Shown here: positions 53,405 to 62,899 of the stretch, one piece after another
Layout of the letters: the number at the start of each line of letters is the position of its first letter
Position numbering within the stretch: position 1 is the stretch's first letter
NCBI RefSeq assembly: GCF_002979755.1
Contig: NZ_PCPP01000003.1
Span: 62,001 to 126,000 of the forward strand
Length of the DNA stretch: 64,000 bases
Direction of reading: 5' to 3'
From: Chryseobacterium culicis
GTDB lineage: Bacteria; Bacteroidota; Bacteroidia; Flavobacteriales; Weeksellaceae
Notes under the pieces: generated by a model
What the model was told of the DNA's origin: nothing
What the model saw: the letters and a program-made list of their open reading frames with translations, nothing else
Database searches by the model: none
Made by a program: the position numbers and the translations under genes

Positions 53405-54601
53405 CTAATTGATATTCTGGTTAATCTGGTGGTATATATTTAAAGAATTACTTACAATCTTTGTATATCCTTTCACATCGTCGCCTGTCCATGCTCTGTT
53501 AGCCTCTCCATAACTTCCGAATTTATCAGACATCAGGTCATGATCAGATTCAATTCCATTTAAAATAAATCGGTAGGGATGAAGAGTCACAAATACTTTT
53601 CCACTGACTGTTTTCTGAGAATCTACTAAGAAAGACTCAATATTTCTCATCACAGGATCCAGGAAAAGCGCCTCATGAAGCCAGTTTCCATACCAGTCGG
53701 ATAACTGAGACTTCATCATTTGCTGATATTTTGAAAGCGTATGTTTCTCCAATAGATGATGCGCTTTGATAATCACTGCTGCTGCTGCTGCTTCAAATCC
53801 CACTCGTCCTTTAATCCCAACAATGGTATCACCTACATGAATATCACGACCAATTCCATACGCTGAAGCTAATTCTTCTATTTTTTGAATTGCACATACA
53901 GAATGCTCAAAGCTTTCTCCATTCACTCCGATCACTTCTCCGTTTTTAAACTCGATCTCCAGTTCTGAAGGCTGAGTTTCTTTAATCTGAGAGGGAAAAG
54001 CTTCTTCCGGCAGATAATTTCTGGAAGTCAAAGTTTCTTTTCCTCCTACCGAAGTTCCCCAAAGACCTTTATTCACTGAATATTGTGCCTTATGGAATTC
54101 CATTTCATATCCGTGCTCCTTCAAAAACTCAATCTCTTCCTCACGGGACAGCGCCATATCGCGGATAGGAGTAATGATTTCAATATTCGGGCACATCACC
54201 TGAAAGATTAAATCAAAACGAACCTGATCATTTCCTGCTCCTGTACTTCCATGAGCAATCGCATCAGCTTTTACTTCTATTGCATATTTTGCAATTTCCT
54301 GCGCCTGAATCGTACGCTCAGCACTTACTGAAAGAGGATATGTATTATTTTTCAATACATTCCCGAAAATCAGATATTTCACACATGAATTATAGTAATC
54401 TTCCTGAGCGTCTACACACCTGTATTCCTTTACTCCTAGCTTTAAAGCTTTTCTTTCCAGTTCTTTTTCCTCTTCTTTTGAAAAACCTCCGGTATTTACA
54501 GTAACGGCATACACGTCATACCCTAGTGTTTCACTAAGATATTTTGCACAGTAGGAAGTATCTAAACCTCCACTAAACGCTAAGATGACTTTCTTTTTCA
54601 T
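53405..54601 (-). CDS. argG: Argininosuccinate synthase
   Basis: A 398-residue ligase with the ATP-binding AFSGGLDTSYCAKYL (PP-loop) and later GSTGAGNDQVRFDL. It condenses citrulline and aspartate. Its start overlaps the upstream GNAT gene by 29 bases, so translation is coupled; argC follows 52 bases later. Confidence 0.96.
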   Translation of the reverse strand: MKKKVILAFSGGLDTSYCAKYLSETLGYDVYAVTVNTGGFSKEEEKELERKALKLGVKEYRCVDAQEDYYNSCVKYLIFGNVLKNNTYPLSVSAERTIQAQEIAKYAIEVKADAIAHGSTGAGNDQVRFDLIFQVMCPNIEIITPIRDMALSREEEIEFLKEHGYEMEFHKAQYSVNKGLWGTSVGGKETLTSRNYLPEEAFPSQIKETQPSELEIEFKNGEVIGVNGESFEHSVCAIQKIEELASAYGIGRDIHVGDTIVGIKGRVGFEAAAAAVIIKAHHLLEKHTLSKYQQMMKSQLSDWYGNWLHEALFLDPVMRNIESFLVDSQKTVSGKVFVTLHPYRFILNGIESDHDLMSDKFGSYGEANRAWTGDDVKGYTKIVSNSLNIYHQINQNIN

Positions 54602-55259
54602 CTGGACTCTTTTTATTTTTTTTAGTTGTCAAATGGAACTCACCAAGAGATTTTTGTACAGAATACTCAAAATCGATCTGGTTTATTTCATTATATTTAT
54701 TTTCAGGCTGATTATTCACCACCTCTTTTTTTTTATCATCTTCAGGAACAAATAACATTGCTGTACACAGACAGTTTTTACGTTCCTTCATCATTAAAAT
54801 TTCATAATTCACACAGTTTTTGCAGCCATTCCAGAATTCTTCATCCTGAGTCAGTTCAGAGTAGATTACCGGTTTATAACCTAAATCACTATTGATTTTC
54901 ATTACTGCCAGCCCTGTCGTTAATCCAAATACTTTTGCATCCGGATATTTATCTCTAGATAATTGGAAAACCTTCTGCTTGATCTGAGTAGCTACTCCTC
55001 CGTTCCTGAATTTCGGTGACACAATCAGTCCCGAATTGGCCACAAACTTCCCATGTGACCAGGTCTCTATATAACAGAAACCTACCCACTCACCATTTTC
55101 AGTGGCTACCACAGCATTGCCTTCTGAAATCTTCTTACTCAAATATTCTATAGAACGTTTTGCGATCCCCGTTCCTCTACGCTGTGCAGAATCATACATT
55201 TCCTGCTGTATTTCACTCACATACATTAGATGTTCGCATGAGGAAATTTCTATTTCCAT
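54573..55259 (-). CDS. GNAT acyltransferase, likely first arginine-pathway enzyme
   Basis: A 228-residue protein: GNAT fold at about 1-155 (VATENGEWVGFCYIETWSHGK, LIVSPKFRNGGVATQIKQKV with the acetyl-CoA loop RNGGVA) and a C-terminal Cys-containing tail (NGCKNCVNYEILMM, KNCLCTAML) followed by a polar end. As first gene of the operon it is the best candidate for N-acyl-glutamate synthase (acetyl or succinyl), a role for which no other gene is present. The tail Cys residues might bind metal. Family position not checked. Confidence 0.78.
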   Translation of the reverse strand: MEIEISSCEHLMYVSEIQQEMYDSAQRRGTGIAKRSIEYLSKKISEGNAVVATENGEWVGFCYIETWSHGKFVANSGLIVSPKFRNGGVATQIKQKVFQLSRDKYPDAKVFGLTTGLAVMKINSDLGYKPVIYSELTQDEEFWNGCKNCVNYEILMMKERKNCLCTAMLFVPEDDKKKEVVNNQPENKYNEINQIDFEYSVQKSLGEFHLTTKKNKKSPDEKESHLSV

Positions 55260-55280
55260 TTATTTATCTAAATTTTTTGG

Positions 55281-55313
55281 CAAATTTAAAATATAATTTC
55301 TTTTAAATCCAAA
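55281..55313 (-). promoter_or_regulatory. Arginine operon promoter
   Basis: On the minus strand, TTTG (55310-55313), 21-base spacer and -7 element TAAATTTG (55281-55288) match the Bacteroidetes consensus; the GNAT start codon follows 22 bases later. The divergent gene at 55420 has its own -7 element TATATTTG near 55395. Confidence 0.6.
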
Positions 55314-55419
55314 TAAAAAAGATATTTTTTTTGTTTTAAAATTTTATACAGGTAAAATTATCTTTACAAGAAAATATACATTTGCTAATTTATTATATAT
55401 TTGCTAAAATAATATAGTT

Positions 55420-55836
55420 ATGGAAAATACCTGTCCTAAATGCAAGAGCACTAAAGTGGTAAAAAGCGGCATCGTCAATGAGAAACAACGTTTCCACTGC
55501 AAAGACTGTAATTATTATTTTACCGTTAAAAAACTGGGAAAACAAATTGATGATTACTACGTAACCAAAGCCCTGCAGCTCTATTTAGAAGGTTTGAGCT
55601 ATCGCGAAATTGAGAGAATCATCGGTGTTTCACATGTTACCATCAGTTCATGGATTAAGAAGTATAATATCACAAGACCTCCTCATTCTGAATTCCATCC
55701 CGTTTATAAGATCCTAAAACAAAACGAGTTGATTGACTACATCGCTCAGGAAGAAAACATTAAAAACTCAGGAATTATCATTACTCAGTTTGCAGATAAA
55801 TACATGCTGATCAAGTGGGAACGGTTTAAGAAGTAG
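55420..55836 (+). CDS. InsA-like zinc-ribbon/HTH protein, possible regulator
   Basis: A 138-residue protein: zinc ribbon with C5, C8, C27 and C30 (CPKCKSTKVVKSG, FHCKDCNYYF), then a resolvase-like HTH (LQLYLEGLSYREIERIIGVSHVTISSWIKKY), like InsA of IS1. No transposase partner, terminal inverted repeats or target duplication are visible, and it ends in a unique C-terminal domain. It is 160 bases from the divergent arg operon, so it may be a domesticated DNA-binding regulator. Alternatively an IS remnant. Confidence 0.72.
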   Translation: MENTCPKCKSTKVVKSGIVNEKQRFHCKDCNYYFTVKKLGKQIDDYYVTKALQLYLEGLSYREIERIIGVSHVTISSWIKKYNITRPPHSEFHPVYKILKQNELIDYIAQEENIKNSGIIITQFADKYMLIKWERFKK

Positions 55837-56055
55837 TCGGGTTACGAGGTACAGAATGCGAGATACGAGGTACGATATTTAATACAGTATTAAATATCAA
55901 ATACTTAAACGGTTTATATTCCCCAAGATCCCGAAATTCGAAACCTCACAAAATAATAACTATACTATTACCACTAATATATATTAAATTTTCATAAACA
56001 AATTATTAATTACAATTTGGCATTCACAAAAAACAACGCCAAAAATTGATAATTT

Positions 56056-57435
56056 ATGAAGAAATTACTTACATTCATTGGATTAGCTTTAATCAGCAGT
56101 TCCGTATACTCACAAGGTTCTCCTGATTATGGCAATGGCTTAAAAATAAACCTCAACCAGAACGGTGATAAATTCATCCGATTTATTTTATGGGACCAGT
56201 TTTGGGTAAGAAACACTTCCATGAACCCGGGAAGTATGGTAGGAGGCGAACCTACTGACAACTCTTGGAGCTTAGGAAACAGACGTTTACGTGCTCTGAC
56301 CTATGCACAAATCTCTAAAAGATATATGATTCTCCTTCACTTCGGAATCAACAACCAGACTTTTATCAATGGCGGAGCTACAGGAACCTCGGGTACAGGA
56401 GGTTATGGAAATGGAAAGAAAACCCAGTTATTTTTTCATGACGCATGGAATGAATATGCAGTTATTTTACCTGGAGAAGCAGGAAAATTCAGTTTATCTT
56501 TAGGAGCAGGTCTTCATTACTACATGGGGCTTTCCCGTATGACCATGGCTTCTACCCTTAATTTCCTCACATTAGATTCACCCGTTTTTTCATGGCCACT
56601 GATTGATAATTCAGACCAGTTCGCAAGACAACTGGGAATGTTTGCCAAAGGTAAATACGGAAAGCTGGAATATCGTTTCAGCTTAAATAAACCTTTCGCT
56701 ACTGATCTTACGCCTGTGAATGTAACAGATCCTTCAAAGGCTATCGCAGTAGACAACAACGGAAATCCCAGTTTTTCAAAAGCAGGATATGTTGAATATC
56801 AATTTCTTGACGAAGAATCCAACACATTACCTTTCAAAGTAGGCTCTTACCTTGGGACAAAAAAGGTTTTCAATGTGGGCGCAGGTTTTTATCATCAGGC
56901 TGACGGAACAAGAACTTCCGTGAATGCAAACATTGAGAAACACGACATTACTCTTTTTGCAGTAGATGCTTTCGCAGATATTCCCTTGGGAGAAGCAAAA
57001 AACAAAATGGCCGTTTCTGCATATGCCGGATATTATAACTACAATTTCGGACCTAATTATGTAAGAAATCTGGGAACAATGAATATCGCAGCCTCCGATC
57101 CTAATTTTATCGGAAATAAAGCCATCGCAGGACCAGGAAATCTACAACCCACTATCGGAACAGGTAATATTATCTACGCACAGGCTGGTTTACTTTTACC
57201 GAGTCAGGCAGAAAAGCCAAAAATCAGAATACAGCCTTTTGCAGCCTATACCCACAAAAGTTTCGAGGCCTTCGATAAATCTTCGTCTCAGTTTGATGTG
57301 GGAGCCAACTGGTTCATAGACGGACATCATGCCAAAATAACAACACAATATTCAACAAGACCGGTGTATACCAGCCCAACGGAAAGCCCTTCTTCAAAAG
57401 GGGAATTTATTGTCCAGTTTCAGATCTACTTATAA
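56056..57435 (+). CDS. Outer-membrane porin
   Basis: A 459-residue porin: signal peptide (1-19, ending VYSQ), and alternating aromatic-rich strands ending in the typical C-terminal Phe/Tyr motif (FIVQFQIYL). Such porins of Bacteroidetes allow small-solute diffusion. It precedes MHS transporter genes, and a palindromic element separates the two; the porin probably provides outer-membrane entry for the same substrate. Confidence 0.83.
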   Translation: MKKLLTFIGLALISSSVYSQGSPDYGNGLKINLNQNGDKFIRFILWDQFWVRNTSMNPGSMVGGEPTDNSWSLGNRRLRALTYAQISKRYMILLHFGINNQTFINGGATGTSGTGGYGNGKKTQLFFHDAWNEYAVILPGEAGKFSLSLGAGLHYYMGLSRMTMASTLNFLTLDSPVFSWPLIDNSDQFARQLGMFAKGKYGKLEYRFSLNKPFATDLTPVNVTDPSKAIAVDNNGNPSFSKAGYVEYQFLDEESNTLPFKVGSYLGTKKVFNVGAGFYHQADGTRTSVNANIEKHDITLFAVDAFADIPLGEAKNKMAVSAYAGYYNYNFGPNYVRNLGTMNIAASDPNFIGNKAIAGPGNLQPTIGTGNIIYAQAGLLLPSQAEKPKIRIQPFAAYTHKSFEAFDKSSSQFDVGANWFIDGHHAKITTQYSTRPVYTSPTESPSSKGEFIVQFQIYL

Positions 57436-57438
57436 AAT

Positions 57439-57562
57439 TTGAACCATTAAGAATAGTAAAGAAATTAAGATAAGTTAAGCACCATCAAAGATGAATAAAA
57501 AGATTATCGCTTAATAAAAATCTTAAATATTCTTATCAACTTAAAATCTCTTAATGGTTTAA
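57439..57562. repeat. Palindromic intergenic element, copy 5
   Basis: Ends TTGAACCATTAAG (57439-57451) and CTTAATGGTTTAA (57550-57562), one mismatch, between porin and MHS transporter genes. Confidence 0.8.
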
Positions 57563-57613
57563 AAGCAATTTCAAATTAACATCCTATTCCAATAACATCA
57601 AAAACTAATCAAT

Positions 57614-59194
57614 ATGAGCGAAAATCATCACGAAAGCTACGAAAATATGACCGACAGGCAGAAAAACCGCACCATCTGGAGCGTGATCACTGCCTCTTCC
57701 CTAGGTACATTGATAGAATGGTATGACTTCTACATCTTTGGAAGTTTAGCCGTTGTTTTAGCTACAAAATTTTTCCCTGCTGATAATCCTACCGCAGCAT
57801 TTTTATCCACGCTGGCTACTTTTGCTGCCGGATTTGTGGTACGACCTTTCGGAGCATTATTTTTCGGGAGACTGGGAGATATTATCGGGAGAAAATATAC
57901 CTTCCTTGTCACTTTACTGATCATGGGATTTTCCACTTTCCTGATCGGGTGTATTCCAAGTTATGAAACCATTGGATTTATGGCTCCTGTTTTGGTTTTG
58001 ATTTTAAGATTACTACAGGGACTTGCTCTAGGAGGAGAATATGGAGGTGCCGCCACCTATGTTGCAGAATACGCCCAACCTCATCGAAGAGGTTACTGGA
58101 CATCATGGATCCAAACTACTGCAACTGCCGGACTTTTCATTTCATTAATCGTTATTTTAATCACAAAGACAACCCTTTCTGCTGAAGAATTTGATACCTG
58201 GGGATGGAGAGTTCCTTTCTGGATCTCGATTTTAATGGTTGCCGTTTCTTATGTCATCAGAAAAAACATGAAGGAATCTCCTCTTTTTGCCAAGGCTAAA
58301 AGTGAGGGGAAAACTTCCAAAAATCCTTTAAAAGAAAGTTTTGGAAATAAATACAATTTCAAATTTGTATTGCTGGCTTTATTCGGAGCAGCCATGGGAC
58401 AAGGTGTTATCTGGTACACAGGACAGTTTTATGCGATGAGTTTCCTTCAAAAAGTAATGAATGTAGAATCCGCACAGGTTGATTCATTAATGGCCACCGC
58501 TTTATTTTTAGGAACTCCGTTTTTTGTATTCTTCGGATGGCTGTCCGATAAAATCGGGAGAAAAGCAGTAATGATGACCGGAATGCTGGTTGCTATTTTA
58601 GCCTACAGACCAATATACGACAGCATGTTCAAGAGTGTGAATCTGGAAAGTAAAACTCTTGCCGCTAATGGAATTACAGAAAAAAGAACCGCCAAAATTC
58701 ATAATGCTATCGCAACAGACAGCCTGGTTACTTTTCACAAAGAAACTCTTTATACAGATGGTACCTTGATCAAAAAAGACAGTGTCGTTCACTGGTCACC
58801 TTCGGGAGTTGTAATGAAAGATGGAAAAGCGGAAGAACCTAAAGTTTCTCAAAGTTTAAAGCTCAGTGATGACACGAAATGGTATCTGATCTTCCTGGTA
58901 TTTATCCAAGTTCTATTTGTAACAATGGTGTATGGCCCTATTGCAGCCTTTCTTGTTGAAATGTTCCCTGTGAGAATCCGCTACACTTCAATGTCATTGC
59001 CTTATCATATTGGAAACGGAGTATTCGGAGGGCTTCTTCCGGCAGTGGCAACTTATCTGGTCACCACAGGAAAAGAAGCAGGACATGCAACATGGTATCT
59101 GGAAGGGCTTTGGTACCCGATTGGGGTTGCAACAGTATGTTTGGTTATCGGATTATTTTATCTTAAAAATAAGAACAATAATCTTCACGATTAG
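57614..59194 (+). CDS. MHS family MFS transporter with periplasmic insertion
   Basis: A 526-residue MFS permease of the metabolite:H+ symporter family (ProP/KgtP-like). RPFGALFFGRLGDIIGRKYT (the family's RxGR-type loop) and WTSWIQTTATAGLF are conserved. It is longer than usual because about 90 residues (331-421; TEKRTAKIHNAIATDS...PSGVVMKDGKAEEPK) are inserted between TM9 and TM10, predicted periplasmic. Substrate probably a carboxylate; placed between porin, sensor and acyl-CoA synthetase genes. Confidence 0.88.
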   Translation: MSENHHESYENMTDRQKNRTIWSVITASSLGTLIEWYDFYIFGSLAVVLATKFFPADNPTAAFLSTLATFAAGFVVRPFGALFFGRLGDIIGRKYTFLVTLLIMGFSTFLIGCIPSYETIGFMAPVLVLILRLLQGLALGGEYGGAATYVAEYAQPHRRGYWTSWIQTTATAGLFISLIVILITKTTLSAEEFDTWGWRVPFWISILMVAVSYVIRKNMKESPLFAKAKSEGKTSKNPLKESFGNKYNFKFVLLALFGAAMGQGVIWYTGQFYAMSFLQKVMNVESAQVDSLMATALFLGTPFFVFFGWLSDKIGRKAVMMTGMLVAILAYRPIYDSMFKSVNLESKTLAANGITEKRTAKIHNAIATDSLVTFHKETLYTDGTLIKKDSVVHWSPSGVVMKDGKAEEPKVSQSLKLSDDTKWYLIFLVFIQVLFVTMVYGPIAAFLVEMFPVRIRYTSMSLPYHIGNGVFGGLLPAVATYLVTTGKEAGHATWYLEGLWYPIGVATVCLVIGLFYLKNKNNNLHD

Positions 59195-59237
59195 GTACTG
59201 AATCACTCAAATTTTTATTAATTTTAAAACAACTAAA

Positions 59238-59465
59238 ATGAACGGACTAAAAAAAATATTAGGTATTCTCTGGATCGCTATTGCGGTGATTGTAGGATAT
59301 TTCGGAATTACAGTATTGGGAATCCCAAAAATTGCTTCCGGAAAACAGGAAGATCTGGTTTTTGGCATTATCATCCTTTTTGTACTGATGCCGATTATCT
59401 CAGGCGGAATGGCCATTTTCGGGTATTATGCCTTAAAAGGAGAATATTCTGACGATAAAATTTAA
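59238..59465 (+). CDS. Small membrane protein, DUF6814-like
   Basis: A 75-residue protein with two membrane helices (KKILGILWIAIAVIVGYFGI and FGIIILFVLMPIISGGMAIFGYYAL), GKQ loop, and a charged C-terminus. I believe it belongs to a small family that accompanies MHS transporters in Bacteroidetes (DUF6814), so it may be an accessory subunit. It begins 43 bases after the transporter gene and is probably co-transcribed. Confidence 0.7.
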   Translation: MNGLKKILGILWIAIAVIVGYFGITVLGIPKIASGKQEDLVFGIIILFVLMPIISGGMAIFGYYALKGEYSDDKI

Positions 59466-59527
59466 AAACAATAGGGATAATTGATGAATGGTTGCATTCA
59501 TCAATTATCTTTTATCAAAAATCATGT

Positions 59528-59722
59528 ATGAAAAAAAGACACGAACAAAAACTTATCATCCTGAGCGTAGGACTTATGATTGCTTTCAGCATTCCTATTT
59601 CATTGCTTTTTAACAGTGACAGGGAAGTTTTGGGCTATCCTATGATTCTGATCTACCTGTTCGTGATCTGGATGATCTCCATTGTGATTTCTTTTGTAAT
59701 TGTAAAAAGGCATGATGAATAG
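59528..59722 (+). CDS. Small two-helix membrane protein
   Basis: A 64-residue protein from ATG 59528 (MKKRHEQKLIILSVGLMIAF) with two membrane helices, the second IYLFVIWMISIVISFVIV. An upstream ATG at 59492 is in frame but gives no family-like start. It overlaps the symporter-kinase gene by 11 bases, implying translational coupling; small proteins of this kind accompany SSS-type transporters (YhjB/DUF485-like in layout only). Confidence 0.65.
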   Translation: MKKRHEQKLIILSVGLMIAFSIPISLLFNSDREVLGYPMILIYLFVIWMISIVISFVIVKRHDE

Positions 59723-62417
59723 TTTCGCATTATTTTTTGTAGTTCTGTTTTACCTCGCTCTTCTTTTCTTAGTTGCCCATTTAGCAGAGAAGAAAAGAAG
59801 TAAACGCTGGATCAACAATCCTTACATCTACGCCTTGTCTCTTGCTGTATACTGTACTGCCTGGACGTATTATGGGAGTATTGGCGTGGCAGCTACAAGC
59901 GGATTAAATTATCTTCCGATTTACATTGGCCCTATTATGATTATTCCGGCATGGATCTATATCAACACACGGATTGTGAGGATTTCAAGAGTCAACAAAA
60001 TAAGCAGCCTTGCCGATTTTATTTCATTGAGATATGGAAACAGCAGAAGTCTGAGTGCCATTATTACTGTGGTTTGCCTTCTGGCAATTGTTCCTTATAT
60101 CGGACTACAGATCAAAGCCATTTCGGAAACCTTTCATCTGGTAACGGAAACTCCGATGTCTAAAGATATCCTAACAGACAACGCCACTTTTGTAGTGGTT
60201 TTAATTGCCCTGTTTTCCTCTTATTATGGAACACGATATGTAGATGCTTCAGAAAAACGTCTGGGAATCATCTCAGCTATTGCACTGGAGAGCTTTTTAA
60301 AACTGTTTTTTATTATCATTCTTGGGTTTTTCGTGATCTATTTTGCTTTTGATGGCTTCTCAGACATTTATGAGAAAGCCAGCAAATTTGAAGATTTTAA
60401 AGAAAAAAACACCTTCAACGGAATTGAAGGTGCAATGAACTGGATGGTTCTGTGTATGATTTCCGCAACAGCCATCTGCATTCTTCCCAGACAATTCCAC
60501 ACAGCTATTGTTGAAAACAGGCAGGAAAAACATATCAGAACCGCCATCTGGTTTTTCCCTCTTTATCTTTTAATATTCACTGTATTTATTTTCCCGATTG
60601 CATGGGGAGGAAGGTTGATTTTTGACGGACAAAAAGTAAATCCGGAGTTCTATTCTATTCTGATTCCGCAGCATTTTGATAATACCTTAATTACAGTTTT
60701 GGTTTTTCTTGGCGGATTAAGTTCATGCATTTCAATGATTATCATCTCTGCCATTACTTTATCTATCATGCTTTCCAACAACCTCATCATTCCCTATGGG
60801 TTATTAGGAAAATTAAAATCTGAAAGTGAGGAGCAAAATACGAGAAGTATTACCAATATCAGAAAATTCAGCATTTTCGCCCTGATTATTATGGCTTTTG
60901 CCTTCTATAAATATTTCATCCTGAAGACTTCACTGGATTCCGTAGGATTAATATCATTTGTTGTTATTGCCCAACTTGCACCGGCCTTTTTCGGAGCCTT
61001 ATTCTGGAGAAGAGGAAGTTATAAAGGTGCTGTAACAGGGCTTATAGCCGGATTAGTGATTTGTTATTTCGGATTGATTATTCCACAGTATTATTTTTCC
61101 TATAACCAGGAATTTAAAGGCGTAATCAGGGATATGTATGATGCTTTCGGCTTTTTCACCATTCCTTATCTGGGGAGAATTCCGCAGATCTTTTTCTGGT
61201 CAATGCTGGTGAATACAAGCCTGTTTACGATTGTTTCCGTAAGTTCAAAAGGAAATTACCGGGAAAGAAACTTTGCTGAACTGTATGTAGACATTGACAA
61301 ATACATTCAAAATCATGAAAATGCTTTTATCTGGCGGGGAACAGCCTATATTTCAGATATTCAGAATATTCTGGAACGTTTTTTAGGTAAAAGCAAAACA
61401 GAGCAGGCATTAAGAATTTTTAATTTAAAATATAATATAGACTCCAAGACTGAAACTGCCGATTCAAGGTTTATTAAATTTTCAGAAAATCTTTTGGCTG
61501 GAAGAATCGGTACTGCTTCGGCCAAAATATTAATCGAAGGAGTGACGAAGGAAGATAAAATATCATTAAAAGAGGTTTTAAATATCCTCGAAGAATCTCA
61601 AGAAAATATCAGCTTAAATAAAAAACTTACCGAACAGTCTGAAGAACTGCAGAAACTTTCCGATGACCTCAGAACAGCTAACGAGAGCCTGATCATCAAA
61701 GACCGTCAAAAAGACGACTTTCTGGATTCTGTTGCCCATGAATTAAGAACTCCGATTACCGCAATCCGTTCTGCAGGAGAAATCCTGGCTGATGATGATG
61801 ATATTCCCTTTGACATTAAACAGGAATTTTTGAACAATATCATCACAGAATCCGACAGATTAAGTGAAATCATCAATGATATTCTGTATCTGGACAAGTT
61901 ACAGCATGGTGAAATCTCTTTACATATTCAGGAAAATAACATTATTGAAACCTATAAAAAAGCATTAAATCCGCTCCTTCATCTGATACAGCAGAAAAAC
62001 ATTCATTTAAGTGAGGTTAATCTTCTGAATCAATTTATATTTGAATATGATGAAGCAAGAATGATTCAGCTGTTTCAGAACATTTGGGGCAATGCCTTAA
62101 AATTCACTGAAGAACAGGGAACAATTCAAACCAAATTATTTGAAAAAGATCAACAGCTGATCATTACTATTTTCAATACCGGGAAACATATCCCGGAAGA
62201 GGATCTGGAAATGATTTTTGACAAGTTTTATCAGTCGAAAAACCAAAATATTTTAAAACCTACGGGAAGCGGACTGGGCCTGGCCATTTCCAAAAAAATT
62301 GTACAGGCACACGGAGGAAGTATAAAAGCCGAAAACAGCGGATTAGGAGTAACTTTCACCATAAGCATTCCCGGAGAAATAAAAAAAGAGAATACCCATG
62401 AAGTTGAACACCATTAA
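59712..62417 (+). CDS. Sodium:solute symporter fused to sensor histidine kinase
   Basis: A 901-residue hybrid like CbrA/CrbS. About 1-510: SSS-family symporter with 13 helices (YCTAWTYYGSIGVAATSGLNY near 47-67). About 540-620: STAC-like linker (ISDIQNILERFLGKS). About 660-730: HisKA with SVAHELRTP (His 676). C-terminus: HATPase with N-box QNIWGNALKF and GSGLGLAISKK. It is thought to sense transport substrate. Directly followed by a receiver-only gene and acyl-CoA synthetase; overlaps the small membrane-protein gene. Confidence 0.93.
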   Translation: MMNSFALFFVVLFYLALLFLVAHLAEKKRSKRWINNPYIYALSLAVYCTAWTYYGSIGVAATSGLNYLPIYIGPIMIIPAWIYINTRIVRISRVNKISSLADFISLRYGNSRSLSAIITVVCLLAIVPYIGLQIKAISETFHLVTETPMSKDILTDNATFVVVLIALFSSYYGTRYVDASEKRLGIISAIALESFLKLFFIIILGFFVIYFAFDGFSDIYEKASKFEDFKEKNTFNGIEGAMNWMVLCMISATAICILPRQFHTAIVENRQEKHIRTAIWFFPLYLLIFTVFIFPIAWGGRLIFDGQKVNPEFYSILIPQHFDNTLITVLVFLGGLSSCISMIIISAITLSIMLSNNLIIPYGLLGKLKSESEEQNTRSITNIRKFSIFALIIMAFAFYKYFILKTSLDSVGLISFVVIAQLAPAFFGALFWRRGSYKGAVTGLIAGLVICYFGLIIPQYYFSYNQEFKGVIRDMYDAFGFFTIPYLGRIPQIFFWSMLVNTSLFTIVSVSSKGNYRERNFAELYVDIDKYIQNHENAFIWRGTAYISDIQNILERFLGKSKTEQALRIFNLKYNIDSKTETADSRFIKFSENLLAGRIGTASAKILIEGVTKEDKISLKEVLNILEESQENISLNKKLTEQSEELQKLSDDLRTANESLIIKDRQKDDFLDSVAHELRTPITAIRSAGEILADDDDIPFDIKQEFLNNIITESDRLSEIINDILYLDKLQHGEISLHIQENNIIETYKKALNPLLHLIQQKNIHLSEVNLLNQFIFEYDEARMIQLFQNIWGNALKFTEEQGTIQTKLFEKDQQLIITIFNTGKHIPEEDLEMIFDKFYQSKNQNILKPTGSGLGLAISKKIVQAHGGSIKAENSGLGVTFTISIPGEIKKENTHEVEHH

Positions 62418-62426
62418 ACCACTTTT

Positions 62427-62786
62427 ATGAAAAAGATAATCATTGCAGATGACGAACACAAAATATTAATGTCGCTCGAATACAGTTTTAAGAAAAACGG
62501 ATATGATGTCTATATTGCCCGTGACGGAATGGAAGTCCTGGACTTTTTGAAAACAATGGTTCCGGACATAATCCTTCTCGATATTATGATGCCTAATCTT
62601 GATGGTTACAGCACCCTGGATCTTATTAAGCAGGATGAGAAACTGAAAGACACCAAAGTCATCTTTCTGAGTGCTAAAAACAATCCCAGAGATATTGAAA
62701 AAGGATTGGAAATGGGAGCAGATGCTTATGTCACAAAGCCCTACTCGATTAAGAAACTGATGCAGCAGATTGAGGAAATGTTTTAA
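62427..62786 (+). CDS. Receiver-only response regulator
   Basis: A 119-residue single receiver domain: acidic D8-D9-E10, phosphoacceptor D52 (LLDIMMPN), S82 and K104 (VTKPYS). There is no output domain, so it must act by protein contact or as a phosphate relay. It starts 10 bases after the kinase gene, its expected partner. Confidence 0.92.
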   Translation: MKKIIIADDEHKILMSLEYSFKKNGYDVYIARDGMEVLDFLKTMVPDIILLDIMMPNLDGYSTLDLIKQDEKLKDTKVIFLSAKNNPRDIEKGLEMGADAYVTKPYSIKKLMQQIEEMF

Positions 62787-62794
62787 AAAAGAAT

Positions 62795-62814
62795 CTAGAG
62801 CCAAGAATCAAGAT
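62795..62814 (+). repeat. Copy of the AGAGCCAAGA repeat
   Basis: CTAGAGCCAAGAATCAAGAT resembles the flank of the four-helix-bundle gene at 42958-42977. It lies in the spacer before the acyl-CoA synthetase gene. Confidence 0.6.
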
Positions 62815-62899
62815 ATAAGACTTCAGACAACGACTTAGTAAAAAATCTTATGGCTTCGCCTGCGTGCCGCAAGCAAAAAACAAACACAAGACTATTGAT

